Assembly (NCBI GenBank): GCA_934675165.1 | Contig: CAKUPP010000015.1 | Span: forward strand, 1-30,293 | Reading direction: 5' to 3' | Length of the DNA stretch: 30,293 nt | Origin: an uncultured Eubacteriales bacterium | GTDB lineage: Bacteria; Bacillota; Clostridia; Oscillospirales; Acutalibacteraceae | Shown: one piece after another, positions 17,145-24,844 of the stretch | Position numbering within the stretch: the stretch's first letter is position 1 | How the letters are laid out: each line of letters opens with the position of its first letter | Translations under genes and position numbers: made by a program | The notes under the pieces: generated by a model | The model's input: only the letters and a program-made list of their open reading frames with translations | Database searches by the model: none | Told to the model about the DNA's origin: nothing

Positions 17145-18155
17145 TTAAATTTTTACAACATTAAATGCAGATGCACGAATTAACCTGTTATACACAGCAT
17201 CACTCACTCCACCATGTCCACAAAAATGAGCATAAACCACCTCTGCACCCATGTCATCAGTTTTTCTAAGATCATCAAATAAATTATGTGCTTGAGCTTT
17301 CGAATCATTTTTACTTCCATAAGATATATACGGAATTTTTAAAAGCGATATGTCTTCATCCAAACAAAGTGCCACTTTATTTTTTTCATCAGAACTATTT
17401 ACGTATGCTGCATAATTTTCACTGCTACCCTCTACCATTATCACTCTAGCTTTTGGAGCATAGTGCTTATACTTCATACCCGGAGACAAAATTTTTTCAC
17501 CTGGAGTTAATTCTTCAAACACAGCTTTGTCTATTTCAGCTTCGCCCAAGACGCTGGATATATTTTCCAAAGTAATGGCGCCTGGTCGCAAAATTTTTGG
17601 TGTAGTACTGAGCAAAGAAACTACTGTAGACTCAACTCCAATTTCACACATACCACCATCCACTATAGCATCTACTTTACCCATGAGATCTTCCACTACG
17701 TGGTCAAATACAGTCGTACTTGGTTTACCAGATAAATTTGCAGACGGCGCCACAACTGGAACACCTGCTGCCTTTATTATTTTTTGAGCTATTGGATGTG
17801 AAGGAAATCTTACTGCAACTGAATCTGAATTTGCCGTAACTATCCCCGGTATTTCAGTGTTTTTGGGAAGTATCATAGTAAGTGGCCCTGGCCAAAACCT
17901 TTTTGCTAAAAATTTTGCTCTATCTGGAAATTCACGCACAACTTTATAAACATCATTTAAATCTGCAATGTGAACTATTAATGGATTATCAGAAGGGCGC
18001 CCTTTAGCTTTATAAATATTTTTTATTGCAGCTTCAAAAAAAGCTCCAGCCGCCAAACCATATACTGTTTCTGTAGGAATTGCAACTATACCACCATTTC
18101 TTATTATTTCTCCCGCTTCAAAAAATTGATAAGGTTTCAAAACTAAAGTATCCAT
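17145..18155 (-). CDS. L-threonylcarbamoyladenylate synthase, Sua5/YwlC type
   Basis: This enzyme makes threonylcarbamoyl-AMP for the t6A modification at tRNA position 37. The YrdC-like catalytic domain has IPTETVYGLAAGAF, the KxR motif in YKAKGRPSDNPLIVHI, FWPGPLTMIL, and the SANLSG motif; the linker SPGMKYKHYAPKA leads to the C-terminal Sua5 domain (about residues 235-336). It is the two-domain form, not the short TsaC. The ATG lies behind AGGAAG. It heads the unit that continues with the lytic transglycosylase and M18 peptidase, with a 28-base gap to the former. Confidence 0.94.
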   Translation of the reverse strand: MDTLVLKPYQFFEAGEIIRNGGIVAIPTETVYGLAAGAFFEAAIKNIYKAKGRPSDNPLIVHIADLNDVYKVVREFPDRAKFLAKRFWPGPLTMILPKNTEIPGIVTANSDSVAVRFPSHPIAQKIIKAAGVPVVAPSANLSGKPSTTVFDHVVEDLMGKVDAIVDGGMCEIGVESTVVSLLSTTPKILRPGAITLENISSVLGEAEIDKAVFEELTPGEKILSPGMKYKHYAPKARVIMVEGSSENYAAYVNSSDEKNKVALCLDEDISLLKIPYISYGSKNDSKAQAHNLFDDLRKTDDMGAEVVYAHFCGHGGVSDAVYNRLIRASAFNVVKI

Positions 18156-18188
18156 ATTTAAACTTCCTATTTTTATATTTTGAAGTAT

Positions 18189-18197
18189 ATTATATCA
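18189..18197 (-). promoter_or_regulatory. Extended -10 promoter for the Sua5-type gene
   Basis: On the minus strand TGATATAAT lies about 33 bases before the ATG at 18155; no strong -35 is seen. It matches the ruvC, metG and cassette A promoters base for base. Confidence 0.55.
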
Positions 18198-18247
18198 TCA
18201 ATTCACCTAATATGCTACAATATCATAATTTAGGGTTTATATAAAAT

Positions 18248-18696
18248 TGTTGGTTTACAATTGATGTGTTACAAAAGGAAAAAAGAAGTGACGGATAAAT
18301 CAAGTTGTGTTACAGTTAAGTTAAATTGAGTCAAATATGCCGCGCATCCTTTCTCTTCTTTTGATAACTTTAAACACCAACTTGCTGTCCACAACAGGAA
18401 ATATAATCATTTCCCTATGCGCCCTCTCAATTGGTCTTCTCCTTCTAAACTTTATTTCCCCTTTTATCCTTCATGGAGAGGTCTTCTAATTTTGTAACAC
18501 ATCATTGACAAACCTACACCATACTTATTTGCATAGTTGATTAAGGCTTGACGATACAGCATTGTTTGTGTTACAGTGTTCATGACGGATATCTCCTTTT
18601 TGTGTTTGTTTAGGATTTCTCAACTTAACTGTAACACAACTTGATTTATCCGTCACTTCTTTTTTCCTTTTGTAACACATCAATTGTAAACCAACA
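18248..18696. mobile_element. Composite deletion derivative of an IS481-like element with 75-bp perfect inverted ends
   Basis: Both ends read TGTTGGTTTACAATTGATGT inward and the two arms 18248-18322 and 18622-18696 are perfect inverted repeats over 75 bases. The left 270 bases equal an inverted copy of the 265-bp derivative at 21331-21595, including plus-strand codons for the transposase C-terminus (KHQLAVHNRKYNHFPMRP in other copies) and a decayed inner end near 18490-18516. The right part (18517-18696) is the 5' end of a second, minus-strand copy, with the transposase start (MNTVTQTMLYRQALINYANK from a CAT at about 18583) and its ribosome site. It thus looks like two defective copies joined head to head. 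No target duplication is visible, and the insertion cuts the antitoxin fragment that follows. Confidence 0.85.
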
Positions 18697-18813
18697 CACA
18701 CATTTTTCCTTAAGTTTTCTAACAGTTGTAAGCGTGTCGATCGTTCTTTTAATCAATTAAAGTCTGGCAAAGGAAGAGAACATAAATTAATCGAGGATAA
18801 ATACAGTGAATAA
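18697..18813 (+). pseudogene. Antitoxin C-terminal fragment cut by the IS derivative
   Basis: An open frame runs from the IS end to a TAA at 18811-18813 and encodes about 38 codons ending in DRSFNQLKSGKGREHKL and IEDKYSE. The GKGREHKLIE ending resembles the tail of small type II antitoxins, and the stop overlaps the start of the YoeB-like frame by eight bases (GTGAATAA), a standard antitoxin-toxin layout. The 5' part and promoter have been lost to the IS. The antitoxin class (YefM-like or RelB-like) cannot be set from this piece. Confidence 0.5.
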
Positions 18814-19066
18814 GTATTGGTCTAATAAAACTTGAGATGATTATATTTATTGGCAAACATAAGACAAGAAAACGCTTTTGAAAATCAGCAAGTTAGTTAA
18901 AGATATCGAAAGGAACAATTTATCTGAAGGAAGCAGAAAACCCGAGCCACTTAGGTATAGAAAAGGATGGATTTGATGAATTAATGAAAAAAATCATTTG
19001 GTTTATGATATTGATGAAAATGGAAATATCTTGATTGCTTCTTGTAGAAGCCATTATGAATACTAA
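18806..19066 (+). pseudogene. YoeB/Txe-type toxin pseudogene with four in-frame stops
   Basis: A single frame of 86 codons from GTG at 18806 to TAA at 19064 reads as a full-length YoeB-family mRNA interferase (normally about 84-90 residues): KYWSNKT-stop-DDYIYWQT-stop-DKKTLLKISKLVKDI, then SRKPEPLRYRKGWI, two stops, INEKNHLVYDIDENG and LIASCRSHYEY. The two adjacent TGA replace the Arg-Arg usually found in WSRRIN, the first TGA replaces the Trp of TWEDY, and the TAA sits at a position that is often Gln or Lys. There is no frameshift, so it was silenced by point changes, mostly of the C-to-T/G-to-A kind. YoeB would cleave mRNA at the ribosome; this copy cannot. Confidence 0.8.
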
Positions 19067-19110
19067 GGATTTGGTTTAGCATCTTAGTGTATATAAAAAG
19101 AAGATCTCAC

Positions 19111-19178
19111 TGCAAAATGCAACTTACTCTTTAAAAATGAGGGATACAGAAGCTAAGTCCCTAATAGCCCCCAAAACT
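19111..19178. repeat. 68-bp dispersed repeat, copy 1
   Basis: This stretch aligns without gaps to 24259-24326 (60 of 68 identical by eye). It contains TGCAAAATGCA, TTTAAAAATGAGGG and CTAAGTCCCTAATAG followed by CCCCAAAACT. It lies in the 300-base gap between the YoeB remnant and the 77-aa gene; apart from it, that gap is AT-rich and shows no gene. Confidence 0.75.
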
Positions 19179-19366
19179 TCCTAATCACTAGACTATTGAT
19201 ACAAAAATAGCTTAGTATAATCTAGAGTATAAAGCCCATTTATAGTTAAACTATTTACATCAACACAAAATTTTATCAAAAAATTAAGAAGTGTTTCAGG
19301 AATACAATCTGAAAAACCTCTTAAAACAAAGTATTTTGCTTATCCAACTAAAATAAAATTACAATC

Positions 19367-19600
19367 TTACATCAAAACAGTTGATGAATACTCGATTTTT
19401 ATGCCATTACCTTTTGTTCTGGCAAGTTTCGCTTTATTCCCGTTGCCGTCTTCTATTGAGAGCTTTTCTATTTTATGCTCATCAAAAAAGTTAACTACGT
19501 TGCTTTCCACAAATCCAGCCCATTGTTGCGGACTAATTTTCTTTTTTTCAGAAAAATCATCATCCATAATTTTTCGTAATTCATTTATTGATTCTGTCAT
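19367..19600 (-). CDS. Small 77-residue protein downstream of the AAA-ATPase/nuclease gene
   Basis: I do not recognise this protein. It begins MTESINELRKIMDDDFSEKK and ends with a short basic stretch (KLARTKGNGIKIEYSS) that looks like two beta strands. It starts 15 bases after the stop of the ATPase gene, behind a good GAAGGTG ribosome site, so it is very probably co-transcribed and possibly a partner. No signal peptide or membrane span is seen. Spacing and ribosome site support a real gene more than its sequence does. Confidence 0.65.
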   Translation of the reverse strand: MTESINELRKIMDDDFSEKKKISPQQWAGFVESNVVNFFDEHKIEKLSIEDGNGNKAKLARTKGNGIKIEYSSTVLM

Positions 19601-19615
19601 TTATAAACACCTTCT

Positions 19616-21184
19616 TTATTTTACCTCTTCGATTTTCACACTATGCTTTTTAAGTTTTTCATCATAAGAAATTCCAACAGCCAGCTTTTTGCCTGTATAA
19701 TCCTTTAGCGCAGTGGCATATCTTTTTTCTTTGATTTGCTTTAGGGCTTCATCTGGTGTTGAATTCTTTTTAAGTTCAAGTATAAACGCAGGTTTGCTTT
19801 TATCGTTTGGGTAGAAAATAAAATCTGCTTTTCCCGCTCCAGCTTCCATTTCTCTTACAATCGTATATTTAGTTCTCGCACTTAAATATACAAGTGTAAC
19901 TACACAAGCCAACAAATTTTCGTCGTTGTATTTTATAATTGGAATGTTGATATCGTGAGCTTCCTGAATCAACCGTTCCATCGTTTTGGTGTCTTTTCTA
20001 AGAGTTGCTTCAAGCATTTCATTCGATTTTAAGACTAATTTTGAAATTGCTCCCATTTGATGGTTTTTTAGTGCATAATCAAATTTCATTCGGAGTTCTT
20101 TATTAGGAATAGTGAGAGTTTCATCGTAATAACTCAAAAATCCGTAAACTGTCATTGCAGAAAGAATTTCATCACGAGTGTTTAAGTTTATCTGTTCGGC
20201 GCTGTACCCTTCTAAATGAATATTTACAGGAATGCCTGAAACCATCTGAACGATATCATTTTGAATTTCTTCAACATTATTTTCAATGTAATAACTTATT
20301 TCGTCCATCGGCCCTGTATTTGTCCAATAACTTTGGCAAACACCATCACTAAGTGCGTAAACAACAGATCTTGGATTGAATACGTCTAAGCCAGAGTAAG
20401 TTTTATAGCCGTCATACCACATTTTTAGTTCTTCAAAAGTAATTTTATTTTGTTTTTTGCACAGATTTTCCACTTCTACAAGGGTAAATCCAAAATATTT
20501 ACCGTATTTACTATCATTTAACATGTTATATTCTTTGAACATATTAAGTGCAGAACCAGAAGAGTATTTTGCAATTGGAAGTACTCCGGTCATGTACGCA
20601 AGTTCTACATATGGTTTATCTTTTAATAAATCTCTTAAAAATTCTAAAAAAGATTTTCTGTCATTCTCTGAAAATAGATTGTTATTGAAGATATAGTCCC
20701 ATTCATCCAAAATAAAAATAAAACCGTTTCCTTGTTTTTGATATATATGGTCGAACATATCAGACAAAAGCATTTTTTCATTAACTTCAATTTCGGGACA
20801 AATTTCTTTTAGATCCTTTAGTAAAAAAGAGGTATAACGTCCAATGAAATCTTCGTAGGTACAGTTGGTATTTGGAACTTGGTTAAATGTCATATAAATA
20901 ACGTTATGCTTATTCAGATGCTCTTTATACGAGCTGCTTTTACTAATTTCAAGTTTATCAAACAATTCTTTAAAATCGGCATTTTTAGAATAATATGAAG
21001 CTAGCATCATAGCATTTAGAGTTTTTCCAAAACGACGTGGACGTGTTATGCATACATACTGGGATGCTGTCCCGACCAATTCATTCATTTTTTCTATCAA
21101 CTCAGATTTATCTACAAAATACTTTTCCTTAGTAGTTTTAGAAAACTGATTTACTTCATTTACGTTGTTAAGAAAATATGCCAT
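19616..21184 (-). CDS. AAA-ATPase-like / PD-(D/E)XK nuclease fusion protein (PF09820 + PF08011 type)
   Basis: A 522-residue protein of the family with an N-terminal AAA-ATPase-like domain and a C-terminal PD-(D/E)XK domain, common and multicopy in gut Firmicutes and Bacteroidetes, role unproven. The P-loop is RPRRFGKT (48-55), Walker B is FIFILDEWDYIF, and the nuclease core is REMEAGAGKADFIFYP followed by FILELKK with the expected D...ExK spacing. The ATG at 21184 lies 8 bases behind AAGGAGG; the frame extends upstream without a ribosome site. It is intact, unlike its surroundings, and followed by the 77-residue gene. It may be a selfish or defence-type gene; that is inference. Confidence 0.88.
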   Translation of the reverse strand: MAYFLNNVNEVNQFSKTTKEKYFVDKSELIEKMNELVGTASQYVCITRPRRFGKTLNAMMLASYYSKNADFKELFDKLEISKSSSYKEHLNKHNVIYMTFNQVPNTNCTYEDFIGRYTSFLLKDLKEICPEIEVNEKMLLSDMFDHIYQKQGNGFIFILDEWDYIFNNNLFSENDRKSFLEFLRDLLKDKPYVELAYMTGVLPIAKYSSGSALNMFKEYNMLNDSKYGKYFGFTLVEVENLCKKQNKITFEELKMWYDGYKTYSGLDVFNPRSVVYALSDGVCQSYWTNTGPMDEISYYIENNVEEIQNDIVQMVSGIPVNIHLEGYSAEQINLNTRDEILSAMTVYGFLSYYDETLTIPNKELRMKFDYALKNHQMGAISKLVLKSNEMLEATLRKDTKTMERLIQEAHDINIPIIKYNDENLLACVVTLVYLSARTKYTIVREMEAGAGKADFIFYPNDKSKPAFILELKKNSTPDEALKQIKEKRYATALKDYTGKKLAVGISYDEKLKKHSVKIEEVK

Positions 21185-21330
21185 AATAAAAGCCTCCTTT
21201 TTAACCAGCCATTTTATTATAACATACATTCATGAGTTTATAAAGTTTTGAAAAATTTCCAGAATGATTTTATTTAAAAATAAAAAGTGAAATATGTAAA
21301 TATATAAAAAGTCGATTATTTACGATTATT

Positions 21331-21595
21331 TATTGGTTTACAATTGATGTGTTACAAAATTAGAAGACCTCCACATGAAGGATAAAAAAGGAAATAAAGT
21401 CAGAAGGAGAAGCCCAATTGAGAGGGCGCATAGGGAAATGATTATATTTCCTGTTGTGAACAGCAAGTTGGTGTTTAAAGTTATCAAAAGAATAGAAAGG
21501 ATGCGCAGCATATTTGACTCAACTTAACTGTGACACAACTTGGTTTATCCGTTACTTCTTTTTTTCTTTTGTAACACATCAATTGTAAACCAACA
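21331..21595 (-). mobile_element. 265-bp miniature derivative of the IS481-like element
   Basis: The ends match the 27-30 base terminal repeat of the other copies (left end TATTGGTTTACAATTGATGT with one change, right end perfect). Inside, the minus strand encodes the last 45 or so codons of the transposase (FYSFDNFKHQLAV, HNRKYNHFPMRPLNWASP, then DFISFFILHVEVF and a TAA next to the end), joined directly to the 5' non-coding end. The whole DDE core is missing, so it could move only if a full copy supplied transposase. It lies upstream of cassette A. Confidence 0.85.
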
Positions 21596-21625
21596 AAATG
21601 TCCTATTTTTAAAAATCGATATAAT

Positions 21626-21654
21626 TAGACATTTTATGTAAATTATGATATAAT
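21626..21654 (+). promoter_or_regulatory. Sigma-A promoter of cassette A
   Basis: TAGACA (21626-21631) and TATAAT (21649-21654) are separated by exactly 17 bases and the -10 is extended (TGATATAAT). The expected transcription start is about 40 bases before the TTG of the first cassette A gene. It is the best promoter in the accessory region. Confidence 0.75.
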
Positions 21655-21660
21655 TTACAT
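21636..21660. promoter_or_regulatory. Perfect palindrome over the cassette A -10 box (candidate operator)
   Basis: ATGTAAATTAT (21636-21646), GAT, ATAATTTACAT (21650-21660) is an 11-bp perfect inverted repeat with a 3-base centre, covering the spacer and -10 of the promoter. Its position and symmetry fit a dimeric repressor site. No regulator gene is adjacent, so the protein is unknown. A hairpin is unlikely because most of it would not be transcribed. Confidence 0.5.
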
Positions 21661-21702
21661 GTTAGAATCTACATAAGTTTTAAAGTTACGAGGTGATAAA
21701 AA

Positions 21703-22182
21703 TTGATTTATTTTACTAAAGATGCCTGCGAACAATTAAACAAAAATTCTTTTATTTAGAACTCGCTGACGGTAGTAAGGCGATAGTATACAAACAGGAC
21801 AAGAGCAAGGCTCAAGAGGCTTTAAGAAAAGAAAAATATAAGTTAAAATTTAGTTTTTACTCAATGTTAGATAAAAACAATGTAAAAGATGATGTGTACT
21901 TACTTGGAGTTGGAAACAAACAGAATTTAATGGATAAAATATTAAAAATCTTAGATAAAGAGCAACTGAATATCATCTACATAGAGGTTGGTTCCTTGGC
22001 ATATACTATTTTTATCAAACAATAACACCAAAAAAGATATTTATAAAAATCCTAATCCGGAGCTTTACAGTTGGCCGTGCGTCGTTGCAAATGAAGAATT
22101 TAGCATAAAACTAAAACAAAAATTAAAGCCGGAACGTGAACTTTCGAATATCATAAGTGAATTAACAAAACTTGAAAAATAA
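21703..22182 (+). pseudogene. First gene of cassette A, unknown function, two frameshifts
   Basis: A TTG at 21703 follows GAGGTGA by 6 bases. The frame runs IYFTKDACEQLNKNS, hits a TAG, and resumes in another frame as YLELADGSKAIVYKQDKSKA and onward to IEVGSLAYTIFIKQ; after a second shift near 22000-22025 it continues NNNTKKDIYKNPNPELYSW to LSNIISELTKLEK. Merged, it would be about 158 residues, soluble, mixed alpha/beta, unlike anything I recognise. The last 17 codons are repeated exactly at 27616-27665 upstream of cassette B, where the rest has been lost to an IS derivative. Confidence 0.6.
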
Positions 22183-22229
22183 GATATAGGAGTTGATTAA
22201 GTTATGCCACCTATTCCAAAATTTGCAAA
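22132..22229 (+). repeat. 98-bp direct repeat, copy 1 (left flank of cassette A)
   Basis: Identical base for base to 27616-27713. It spans the 3' end of the first cassette gene, the TAGGAG ribosome site and the first nine codons (MPPIPKFAK) of the next gene, after which the two cassettes diverge sharply. Confidence 0.95.
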
Positions 22230-22711
22230 GACTTTGGCGAAACTCTCCAAAGCTAATCCTAAGGTAATTCCGGCTGAACTGCCATCTAAAATAAAAAAAG
22301 CAGTACCTCAGAAAAAACTATAGAAAAGCAATTTGAAACAAAAAAATTGCTTCGGATGATATGGAACTTGATAAAATCAGTAGAGAAAAAATCAAAAAGG
22401 AATTGGAGCAAAGGGCTCCAAAAAAATCAAAAGATGATTCAGATTTAGCGACTTTAGCCACGGAATTAAAAAGCGTAAAAACTGATGATTTAAAAGGTAA
22501 TGCTGATAAAATTTCAGAATATATAAAAAAATTCAAAAATTTCTTAGACATTGTCATAGCAAATTAGAGACCGGACGATTCGGCAATAGACATGTTTAAC
22601 GAATTATCTGGTGCGCTAGATAAAATTGATACCACCAAGGTTGAAAGTATACCCACAAGTATTAGGAAAATAGCTTCAAAAATTCACAAAGAAGCTAAGA
22701 AAAGGAGTTGA
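22204..22711 (+). pseudogene. Second gene of cassette A (MPPIPKFAK family), frameshifted and with a stop
   Basis: It starts MPPIPKFAKTLAKLSKANPK, the same start as the 128-residue protein of cassette B, then breaks. Frames switch around 22300-22350, in and next to A-runs, to reach DDMELDKISREKIKKELEQ, and a TAG at 22565 interrupts it before RPDDSAIDMFNELSGALDK and a final TGA at 22709. The encoded protein would be lysine-rich and helical. The end lies 5 bases before the next start (22717), the same spacing as in cassette B, which supports the homology although the sequences after residue 9 are little alike. Confidence 0.6.
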
Positions 22712-22716
22712 TAAAT

Positions 22717-23411
22717 ATGGGGAAATGGTGTGTTTGTTTTCGTGATGATTTAGTTGATAATATTGCTACTATTTATGACTCTGAACGACTTAGTCCTTCA
22801 GACTTATCTTCGAGAAGTGGAAGTAGTGTAGATGAAGAAGTTGCTGTAACCAAGCATGCTATGATACATCCGAATCATGGGGATAATATCTCTGAAGCAT
22901 TGGATAATACATACAATTGCTGGAGTTGGAGTATATCACCTTTAACACATCGTTTAGAGTGGATTGACCCACCAGATATTAAAGATGTTCAATCAGTCGA
23001 AGATTTGGCACGTGTAGTTAGCAAATATCTTAGAAATAATAGATGTACATTTATACAATGTGAAAGGGCTAATATACTTGAACATTAACTAATTTAAACG
23101 AAAATCAATTTGTGATTGCAATGAGAACAGGTAAACCTGCACAAGAATTACATCCTATAAGTTATCACTTTGCTAGATATATATTTGGACAATGGTCTTA
23201 TAAAGACGGCGGAATTGGTCGTCTCATCATGGCAACTAGCCAAAGTCCGACTTTTGAACCCGACAGTTTTTGGAAAGAGCATGATGATGTAACACACCGT
23301 TCGACCGGTACTCGTAGGTTCCCTCGTAACTCGGATAATACTGTGCGAAGAAACCATTTCGTATATGACTCTAAAACTATTTATTTGGTAGTTACTTTAC
23401 CTGATAGTTAA
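22717..23411 (+). pseudogene. NCWSW-motif protein of cassette A, split by one frameshift
   Basis: ATG at 22717 (AAGGAG 9 bases upstream) opens MGKWCVCFRDDLVDN and reaches the conserved block NTYNCWSWSISP. The frame ends at a TAA at 23086, while the continuation TNLNENQFVIAMRTGK to ISYHFARYIFGQWSYKDGG and a final VVTLPDS runs in another frame to 23411. One single-base indel near 23079-23090 explains the break. It lacks the hydrophobic N-terminal segment of the cassette B protein but keeps the same Cys and His motifs. Function inferred as for the intact copy; as it stands the gene is broken. Confidence 0.65.
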
Positions 23412-23489
23412 TTTAATAGATTTTTTGTATAATATAATCTATAAGTGTTTTTTATAATTAAATCAGATTTTATAAAGGAGAAAGCTCAC

Positions 23490-24197
23490 GTGTATTTAAA
23501 AAAATCAAAACCTATAATTTCAATATTATTATCTATTTTAAGTATTATATTTTTATCACCGATTAGTTTTGCCAATAAACTTACATCTCCTATGAAAATT
23601 CAAGAAATTTTCCCCGATGAAAATTTTGCGATAGCAATTAAACAGCATTTAAAAAAATCATCAATAAATGATTACGTTAATCAAGATGAGTTGAATAGCA
23701 TAGAAAAATTCGATTATAGCATGAACGAGAAAATTCCAATAAATATCGAAGGAATACAATATTTGAATGATTTAAAATATTGTGCGATAATTGGATGTCA
23801 ATTAACTGATATAGGAAGATTGTCACAATTAACAAAATTAAGTACATTATTCTTGTCGTATAATTGCTTATTCGATTTAACACCTTTATCCAATCTTAAT
23901 AATTTGACACATTTAGAATTATCTAATAATCAAATTAGCAATTTACAGCCGCTATCTAGTTTAAACAATTTGTGCTGGTTAGAAATAGCTCAAAACCAAA
24001 TTGAAGATCTATCACCACTTAAACAACTTAAAAAATTAAAAACTTTAAATATAGTGGGTAATCCAGCTGATTATACTCAGTTAGCATCTTTAAAAGGGAT
24101 GAGAATTTTTTATTTAGATCCTCAAAATATGAGTAATACTTATTTATCACCTGGTTCAAAACCCAACTTCATTTGGAGATTATTTGGATGGAGTTAA
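23490..24197 (+). CDS. Secreted internalin-like leucine-rich-repeat protein, cassette A
   Basis: A GTG at 23490 lies 9 bases behind AAAGGAG; it opens a signal peptide (MYLKKSKPIISILLSILSII, likely cut after SFA). The mature start IQEIFPDENFAIAIKQHL with VNQDELNSIEKF and IEGIQYLNDL is the helical N-cap of internalin-type proteins. About four and a half 22-residue repeats follow (for example LTHLELSNNQISNLQPLSSL), then a short tail ending FIWRLFGWS. No LPXTG or GW cell-wall anchor is present, so it is probably released. Internalin-type repeats bind host or partner proteins; the ligand is unknown. It is the only unbroken gene of cassette A. Confidence 0.85.
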   Translation: MYLKKSKPIISILLSILSIIFLSPISFANKLTSPMKIQEIFPDENFAIAIKQHLKKSSINDYVNQDELNSIEKFDYSMNEKIPINIEGIQYLNDLKYCAIIGCQLTDIGRLSQLTKLSTLFLSYNCLFDLTPLSNLNNLTHLELSNNQISNLQPLSSLNNLCWLEIAQNQIEDLSPLKQLKKLKTLNIVGNPADYTQLASLKGMRIFYLDPQNMSNTYLSPGSKPNFIWRLFGWS

Positions 24198-24205
24198 TTA
24201 TACAT

Positions 24206-24236
24206 AAGGCTACTAACACTGCTGTTTAGTAGCCTT
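24206..24236 (+). terminator. Terminator-like hairpin after the cassette A LRR gene
   Basis: AAGGCTACTAA (24206-24216) pairs perfectly with TTAGTAGCCTT (24226-24236), starting 8 bases after the stop. The following TGTTG gives only a weak U-tract. It separates cassette A from the convergent recombinase remnant. Confidence 0.6.
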
Positions 24237-24258
24237 TGTTGCATATAGAAAGGTTCAT

Positions 24259-24326
24259 TGCAAAATGCAATTCACTCTTTAAAAATGAGGGTCATAAAAA
24301 CTAAGTCCCTAATAGTCCCCAAAACT
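24259..24326. repeat. 68-bp dispersed repeat, copy 2
   Basis: Gap-free partner of 19111-19178 with eight differences. This copy lies between the terminator of cassette A and the 3' end of the recombinase remnant, in a 150-base gap that otherwise holds nothing. No copy lies at the matching place after cassette B. Confidence 0.75.
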
Positions 24327-24347
24327 GTCATAATAGTATCCTTCAAT

Positions 24348-24844
24348 TTAGTTTGAATTTCTAAATTGAAATTCTATATTTTCCTCCTTACGAACTACAA
24401 CTTTATCTACCATGGCATAACAAAGTTTCTCATCAAACGCGTCCATTAGTTTGTCATTACTTTTCAAGTTTTCAATAAATATCTTTATTTTACCCCTACG
24501 AACTTTTAAATCTTATTTTTTGTCTTCCAATTTTGATAACTCGCTTTTTATTTTTTCATATTTCTCAGTATAAGAATCGTATTTTTTGTTGTATTCATCT
24601 TGGTTCATTACTTTTCTTGAATTCTCATATATTAGGTTCTTCATTAACTCTACTATAATTTCGCTTTCTTCCTGGAGTTTTGATATTTTACTGTCTAAAT
24701 CTTCAGTATTTACGAGGCTTAAAGCAGTGTTTTCGCAGTCTTTTATGACTTCTTCCTTATTACTAACTAAGTTATTAAACGCTTTTACAAATTCTTCTTT
24801 CATTTGCTCCTCAGTCAAATGAGGAGTTTTGCATTTCTCTTTGT
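24348..24844 (-). pseudogene. Serine recombinase C-terminal remnant, cassette A
   Basis: On the minus strand the frame KEKCKTPHLTEEQMKEEF, continuing with a long coiled-coil stretch (IDSKISKLQEESEIIVELMK-like in the other copy) to RNSN, matches the C-terminus of large serine recombinases: end of the zinc ribbon, then the coiled-coil. A TAA at 24513-24515 replaces the CAA seen in the second copy, so even this part is interrupted. Everything upstream (catalytic serine domain) is missing; beyond 24844 the frame quickly hits a stop and unrelated sequence begins. The segment 24496-24844 aligns gap-free with 29945-30293. Confidence 0.75.

Noticed and set aside
18806..19066. Recoding of TGA as an amino acid in the YoeB-like frame
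   Set aside because: One of the interruptions is TAA, and housekeeping genes here use TGA as stop (for example ruvA), so simple pseudogenisation is the better reading.
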